Positions 60,845 to 64,000 of a stretch of 64,000 nucleotides of DNA are shown piece after piece. The stretch's first letter is position 1. Each line of letters starts with the position of its first letter. The stretch comes from Sinomonas humi (GTDB lineage: Bacteria; Actinomycetota; Actinomycetes; Actinomycetales; Micrococcaceae), in NCBI RefSeq assembly GCF_000802235.1, contig NZ_JTDL01000089.1:1-64000 (forward strand), read 5' to 3'. The translations under genes and the position numbers were made by a program. Below the pieces are notes generated by a model. It made no database searches, was not told the origin of the DNA, and saw only the letters and a program-made list of their open reading frames with translations.

Positions 60845-61684
60845 GTGGGCGGTAGCGTTCGACGGCGGTATGTCGCCCTCGGGGATTCCTTCACCGAGGG
60901 CGTGGGCGATCGAAACCCAAACCTGCCCAACGGCGTCCGGGGCTGGGCCGACAGGGTCGCCGAGAAGCTTGCAAAGCACGAGAAGGGCTGGGAGTACGCC
61001 AACCTCGCCATCCGTTCCAAACGCCTCCGGCAGATCATCGACGAGCAGCTAGAACCCGCCGTCGCCCTCAAGCCGACCCTCGTGACGCTCTACGCCGGCG
61101 GAAACGACATCCTCGACCTCGGCACGGACATGGACAGGCTTCTTGAGGAGTACTCCGGCCTCGTGGGGCGGCTCGCGGAGACAGGAGCCACGCTCGTCCT
61201 CTTCACGGGCTACGACGTCAAGGTCAACCCTCTTCTCGAGCCCCTCCGGAGGCGCAACTGGCAGTACAACGCGCGCGTACGGGAGCTCGCGCGTGAACAC
61301 CAGGCGGTGCTCGTGGACTACTGGTGCTTCGACGAGTACAACGACAAGCGCATGTGGGACACGGATCGGCTTCACATGTCGACTGCGGGCCACAAGTTCC
61401 TCGCGCGCCAAGTCCTCGCCCACCTCGGCGTGCCCACGACGTTCAAGCCGAGGGACTGGGAGCCTATCGCTCCCCGGAACACGCGGGAGTGGGTTGCAGC
61501 TCAGCGGGAGTGGATGAACGACTGGGTCGTTCCGCTCATCGGCCGCAAGCTGCGCGGTGTGACGCTCGGGGACTACCTCCTCCCGCGCTGGCCCGAACCC
61601 GTGAAGGTTCCACGCAAGGGCGGACTGCGGCGTTACGCCCTCGAGCACCCCGAGGTCCTCGAGGGGCGCGCCCTTCTGGGCTGA
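60845..61684 (+). CDS. SGNH/GDSL-family hydrolase
   Basis: 279 residues. The four SGNH blocks are present: Ser15 in YVALGDSFTEGVG (block I), a Gly in NLAIRSKRLRQI (II), Asn in TLYAGGNDILDLG (III) and Asp-x-x-His in DTDRLHMSTAGHKF (V). The enzyme is probably an esterase or acyltransferase of broad type, without a signal peptide. A C-terminal extension of about 60 residues (NDWVVPLIGRKLRGVTLGDY) is common in actinobacterial members. GTG 60845 is probably leaderless. Confidence 0.88.
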   Translation: MGGSVRRRYVALGDSFTEGVGDRNPNLPNGVRGWADRVAEKLAKHEKGWEYANLAIRSKRLRQIIDEQLEPAVALKPTLVTLYAGGNDILDLGTDMDRLLEEYSGLVGRLAETGATLVLFTGYDVKVNPLLEPLRRRNWQYNARVRELAREHQAVLVDYWCFDEYNDKRMWDTDRLHMSTAGHKFLARQVLAHLGVPTTFKPRDWEPIAPRNTREWVAAQREWMNDWVVPLIGRKLRGVTLGDYLLPRWPEPVKVPRKGGLRRYALEHPEVLEGRALLG

Positions 61685-61821
61685 TCTTGATTCCTGACCC
61701 TGCCGAGGACCGGCAAACTGAGGCCAGTTCTGGATGCTGGACCGATTGCAGCTCGGGCGCCGGGGGGAAACTAGTCTGGCAAGGCATCCCCGAAAGACCT
61801 GAGAGGACTCGAGAACCCGAT

Positions 61822-63042
61822 ATGCCGCTGCCTGCCCTGAACCGCGCCGGGAACCTCAGCAGGGCGTGGCTTCTGGTCCTAGCGTTCCTGGCCATGACTG
61901 CGCCGCTCTCGACCGACCTGTACCTGCCCGGGTTCCCCAGAGTCCAGCAGGATTTCGGCGCGAGCGCCTCGGGCGTCCAGCTCACGCTCACGGGGTTCCT
62001 CGTGGGGATGGCATTCGGGCAGCTCGGCTTCGGGGCGATCTCGGACAGACGGGGGCGCCTCGTCCCGCTCCTGTGCGGCAACGTCCTCGCCCTCGGCTCC
62101 TCGGTGCTTGCAGCCCTCGCACCGTCGATCGAGGTGCTCATCGCGGCCCGGCTGCTTCAGGGCCTCGGCGGGGCGGCTGGCGTCGTGATTGCCCGCGCGA
62201 TCATCGTGGACTTGACCCACGGCTCCGAGTCCGCGCGCACGATGAGCCTCATGATGACCGTCGGCGGCATCGCGCCGATCGTCGCGCCCTCGCTCGGCGC
62301 CGTCCTGCAGGGGCCTGTGGGCTGGCGCGGCGTCATGTGGACCCTCGCGGGGCTGTTCGCCCTCATGATGTGCGCCGTCTCCCTCGTGTTCCGCGAGACG
62401 CGCCCTCCCGAAGCACGGCACGGCGCGAGCCTCCTTGGCGGTCTGCGCGCCGTGGTCCGCGAACCCCGCTACCTCCTGTTCGCCGCCCTGTTCGCCACGA
62501 CGTTCGCCGTCATGATGACGTACATCTCCGCATCGTCGTTTGTCTATCAGGACGTGATGGGGTTCAGTGCCGTCGGGTACGGCATCGCGTTCGGGATCAA
62601 CGCCGTCGGGCTCATCAGCTCGGGCTACATCTCATCGCGCCTCGCGCGGACCGTCGGTCCGCTCGCCACTGTCCGCGTCGCGGTGCCGCTGCTCCTCGCG
62701 TTCAGCGTCCTCACCCTCGTGGTTGCCGTCATGCCCGCCCCCCGATGGCTCCTCGCCGTGCCGATCTGGCTCTCGGTCACGACCGTGGGCTTCATCATGG
62801 GTAACTCGTCCGCGCTCGCGCTCGACGCCGTGCGGCACGTCTCCGGAAGCGGCTCGGCCGGGCTCGGCTTCGCGCAGTTCGTGTTCGGCGCGGTCGTGTC
62901 GCCGCTCTCGGGCATCGGCGGCGCTGGGACGGCCCTGCCGATGGCGATCATCATGACCATTGCGGCCGCGCTCGCAGCGCTGCTCCTGGCCGCGGCCGCG
63001 CTGCGGGCCAGAAGGCGGGCGACGGCGGGGGCCACCCCGTGA
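61822..63042 (+). CDS. MFS drug transporter, Bcr/CflA (DHA1) type
   Basis: 406 residues, 12 helices. FLAMTAPLSTDLYLPGFPRV is the classical Bcr/CflA start, followed by GAISDRRGRLVPLLCGN and RLLQGLGGAAGVVIARAIIV. The family exports bicyclomycin, florfenicol-like drugs or cysteine-like solutes. The frame is open far upstream, but ATG 61822 gives the family N-terminus, and a -10 box TAGTCT at 61772-61777 fits a short leader of about 38 nt. Confidence 0.87.
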   Translation: MPLPALNRAGNLSRAWLLVLAFLAMTAPLSTDLYLPGFPRVQQDFGASASGVQLTLTGFLVGMAFGQLGFGAISDRRGRLVPLLCGNVLALGSSVLAALAPSIEVLIAARLLQGLGGAAGVVIARAIIVDLTHGSESARTMSLMMTVGGIAPIVAPSLGAVLQGPVGWRGVMWTLAGLFALMMCAVSLVFRETRPPEARHGASLLGGLRAVVREPRYLLFAALFATTFAVMMTYISASSFVYQDVMGFSAVGYGIAFGINAVGLISSGYISSRLARTVGPLATVRVAVPLLLAFSVLTLVVAVMPAPRWLLAVPIWLSVTTVGFIMGNSSALALDAVRHVSGSGSAGLGFAQFVFGAVVSPLSGIGGAGTALPMAIIMTIAAALAALLLAAAALRARRRATAGATP

Positions 63043-63111
63043 ACGACGCCGTCGCCTTCCGCGGTGGCTGGGCGGACGACGACGGCGGGGCGGCGACCCG
63101 GAGCGTGAGGG

Positions 63112-63510
63112 CTACTGCCCGAGATCGGCGATATTGAAGCTCCACAGTTCTGCAGAGACGCCGACGGGTCGCTGGCGTTCCTGGGCTCCGCCTTCTGCGG
63201 CCGCCGCGGTCTCGGCACCGGCCGCTGCGCCACCGCCGGCGGCACCCCCTCCGGAGCCACCCTCGCCGCCGCCCGGCCGGCCGTGGCCGTGCCCGAACGA
63301 TGCCGAGTTCCGCCACGCCTCGTAGCTCTCCTCGTCGGCCCACCGGGTCACGACGAGCCACACGTTCCGGCCGTCGCTCGGCTGGAGGAGCTCGAAGCCC
63401 TCGAACCCGGGTTGGCCGTCCACGGCGTTCGCGCGGCCGGCGAAGCGGCGGGCGAGTTCGTCGCCGGAGTCGGCGGGCACGGTGATGGCGTTGATCTTGA
63501 CGATGCTCAT
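63112..63510 (-). CDS. MhuD-like heme-degrading monooxygenase with Gly/Ala-rich insert
   Basis: 132 residues. The first 77 residues match M. tuberculosis MhuD closely (IVKINAITVPADSGDELARR, then NAVDGQPGFEGFELLQP, VVTRWADEESYEAW). The MhuD active-site Asn7 is Asn7 here, the tryptophan is Trp66, and His74/His76 in FGHGHGR stand near the heme-ligand histidine. Between this histidine and the last strand (AELWSFNIADL) is an insert of about 35 Gly, Ala and Glu residues absent from MhuD. It should break heme and release iron. ATG 63510 gives the family N-terminus. Confidence 0.88.
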   Translation of the reverse strand: MSIVKINAITVPADSGDELARRFAGRANAVDGQPGFEGFELLQPSDGRNVWLVVTRWADEESYEAWRNSASFGHGHGRPGGGEGGSGGGAAGGGAAAGAETAAAAEGGAQERQRPVGVSAELWSFNIADLGQ

Positions 63511-63540
63511 GCTGACCATTCTGGCAGCCGTGCAGCGCAG

Positions 63541-63600
63541 GAAGTCACCCTCTCGCGGAGAAGTCACCCGCGAGCGAACTTCTCTGCGAGAACGTAACTT
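63541..63600. repeat. 19-bp-period repeat block (2 direct + 2 inverted words)
   Basis: GAAGTCACCC at 63541 and 63560 are 19 bp apart. The inverted word (A)ACTT at 63577-63581 and 63596-63600 is also 19 bp apart. CTCGCG/CGCGAG and GAGAAGT/ACTTCTC form hairpins inside. It lies in the divergent gap between the heme monooxygenase and GNAT genes. Confidence 0.7.
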
Positions 63601-63687
63601 GAAGGTCGGGCGCGCCGCCACTACGGCGCCAGCGCGCCGCCGCTACGCCCGCTACGCGCCCGCAACCCCTCGGCCGCGCGCCGCGGC

Positions 63688-63718
63688 TACACTCGGCACC
63701 AGTCGCAGCGCAAAGGAG
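63688..63718 (+). promoter_or_regulatory. -10 box and ribosome site of the GNAT gene
   Basis: TACACT (63688-63693) is a -10-like hexamer and AAAGGAG (63712-63718) is a strong ribosome site 7 nt before ATG 63726. Confidence 0.5.
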
Positions 63719-63725
63719 CACCCGC

Positions 63726-64000
63726 ATGACCACGTGGCGGATCCGGGACTTCCACCCCTCGGACCTTGACGGCATCCTCCATCTCTGGAGCGCCATGACG
63801 GAATCGGGCATCGAGCCCGTGTACTCGCTCTCGGAGGTCCTCGCGAGCTGCCAGGCAGACTTCGCCGTCGTCGCCGTCCATGGCGAGGACATCGTCGGAG
63901 CGGCCGTCGGGCGGGCGGCGCATGAGCAGGGGTGGATCGTCTTCCTCGCGACCCTGCCCGAGTGGCGGGGGAGGGGTATCGGCACCGGCCTTCTCGCGGC
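63726..64000 (+). CDS. GNAT-family N-acetyltransferase, cut by the window end
   Basis: The first 91 codons are present and open to the edge. The protein starts MTTWRIRDFHPSDLDGIL, and the acetyl-CoA-binding motif A appears as PEWRGRGIGTGLLA. A strong ribosome site fixes the start. About the first half to two-thirds of a typical domain is visible; the substrate is unknown. Because there is no stop codon, frame-based listings can miss it. Confidence 0.85.
   Translation, partial: MTTWRIRDFHPSDLDGILHLWSAMTESGIEPVYSLSEVLASCQADFAVVAVHGEDIVGAAVGRAAHEQGWIVFLATLPEWRGRGIGTGLLA

Noticed and set aside
1-64000. Insertion sequences, integrases or prophage
   Set aside because: No transposase, integrase, recombinase or phage structural protein is recognisable in any frame, and no long terminal inverted repeats with target duplications were found by eye.

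Overview
The window is chromosomal DNA from a high-GC actinobacterium. Very high GC with GTG starts, ATGA/GTGA/TGATG gene overlaps, probable leaderless genes behind TANNNT -10 boxes, an LCP wall enzyme and a MhuD-type heme oxygenase all fit Micrococcaceae (Arthrobacter/Sinomonas-like); the genus is inference. I see no rRNA, tRNA, phage, transposase or CRISPR. The window opens on a 17-base G run that looks like a contig end and closes inside a GNAT gene.

Layout: 0.2-7.8 kb carries a CycA-type D-Ala/D-Ser/Gly permease, a small orphan protein, a secreted propeller-like protein, a 14-TM efflux pump, a sugar porter and a divergent double-Lrp regulator. 7.9-12 kb has an AI-2E-type transporter convergent with malQ, then a dienelactone hydrolase. 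12.2-18.2 kb is a tightly coupled catabolic operon (amidase, small membrane partner, Na+/solute symporter, class III CoA-transferase, AccD-AccA fusion), followed by a D-2-hydroxyacid dehydrogenase/lldD pair behind a 16-bp palindrome. 20.7-22.1 kb is a repeat-rich island around an AbiEi-like/DUF559 nuclease gene. 22-28 kb has a gluconolactonase-like gene, a DUF6153-like/DUF305 pair, an MFS-UbiB-GntR operon and a small membrane gene. 28.6-37.9 kb has a giant secreted nuclease/5'-nucleotidase, a GH3 beta-glucosidase, a carboxylesterase relic, a sugar MFS and a TetR regulator. 38-51 kb has malic enzyme, membrane proteins, an Lrp regulator, an LLM oxidoreductase, a TerD cluster, MarR/isochorismatase-like/MFS genes and TelA. 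51.9-57.7 kb is a JetABC (Wadjet/MksFEB) SMC operon with no JetD. 57.7-64 kb has two drug MFS genes, LCP, an SGNH hydrolase, a heme monooxygenase and GNAT.

Two things stand out. First, several intergenic gaps carry blocks of short words repeated with a strict 19-bp period, direct copies followed by inverted copies; two blocks are exactly 5 x 19 = 95 bp. The words differ from gap to gap but the architecture is the same, and I know of no named element like it. Second, the SMC operon lacks its usual nuclease gene, and a DUF559-type nuclease gene lies directly upstream; its paralogue 29 kb away shares a 12-bp upstream element at nearly the same distance from the start codon.
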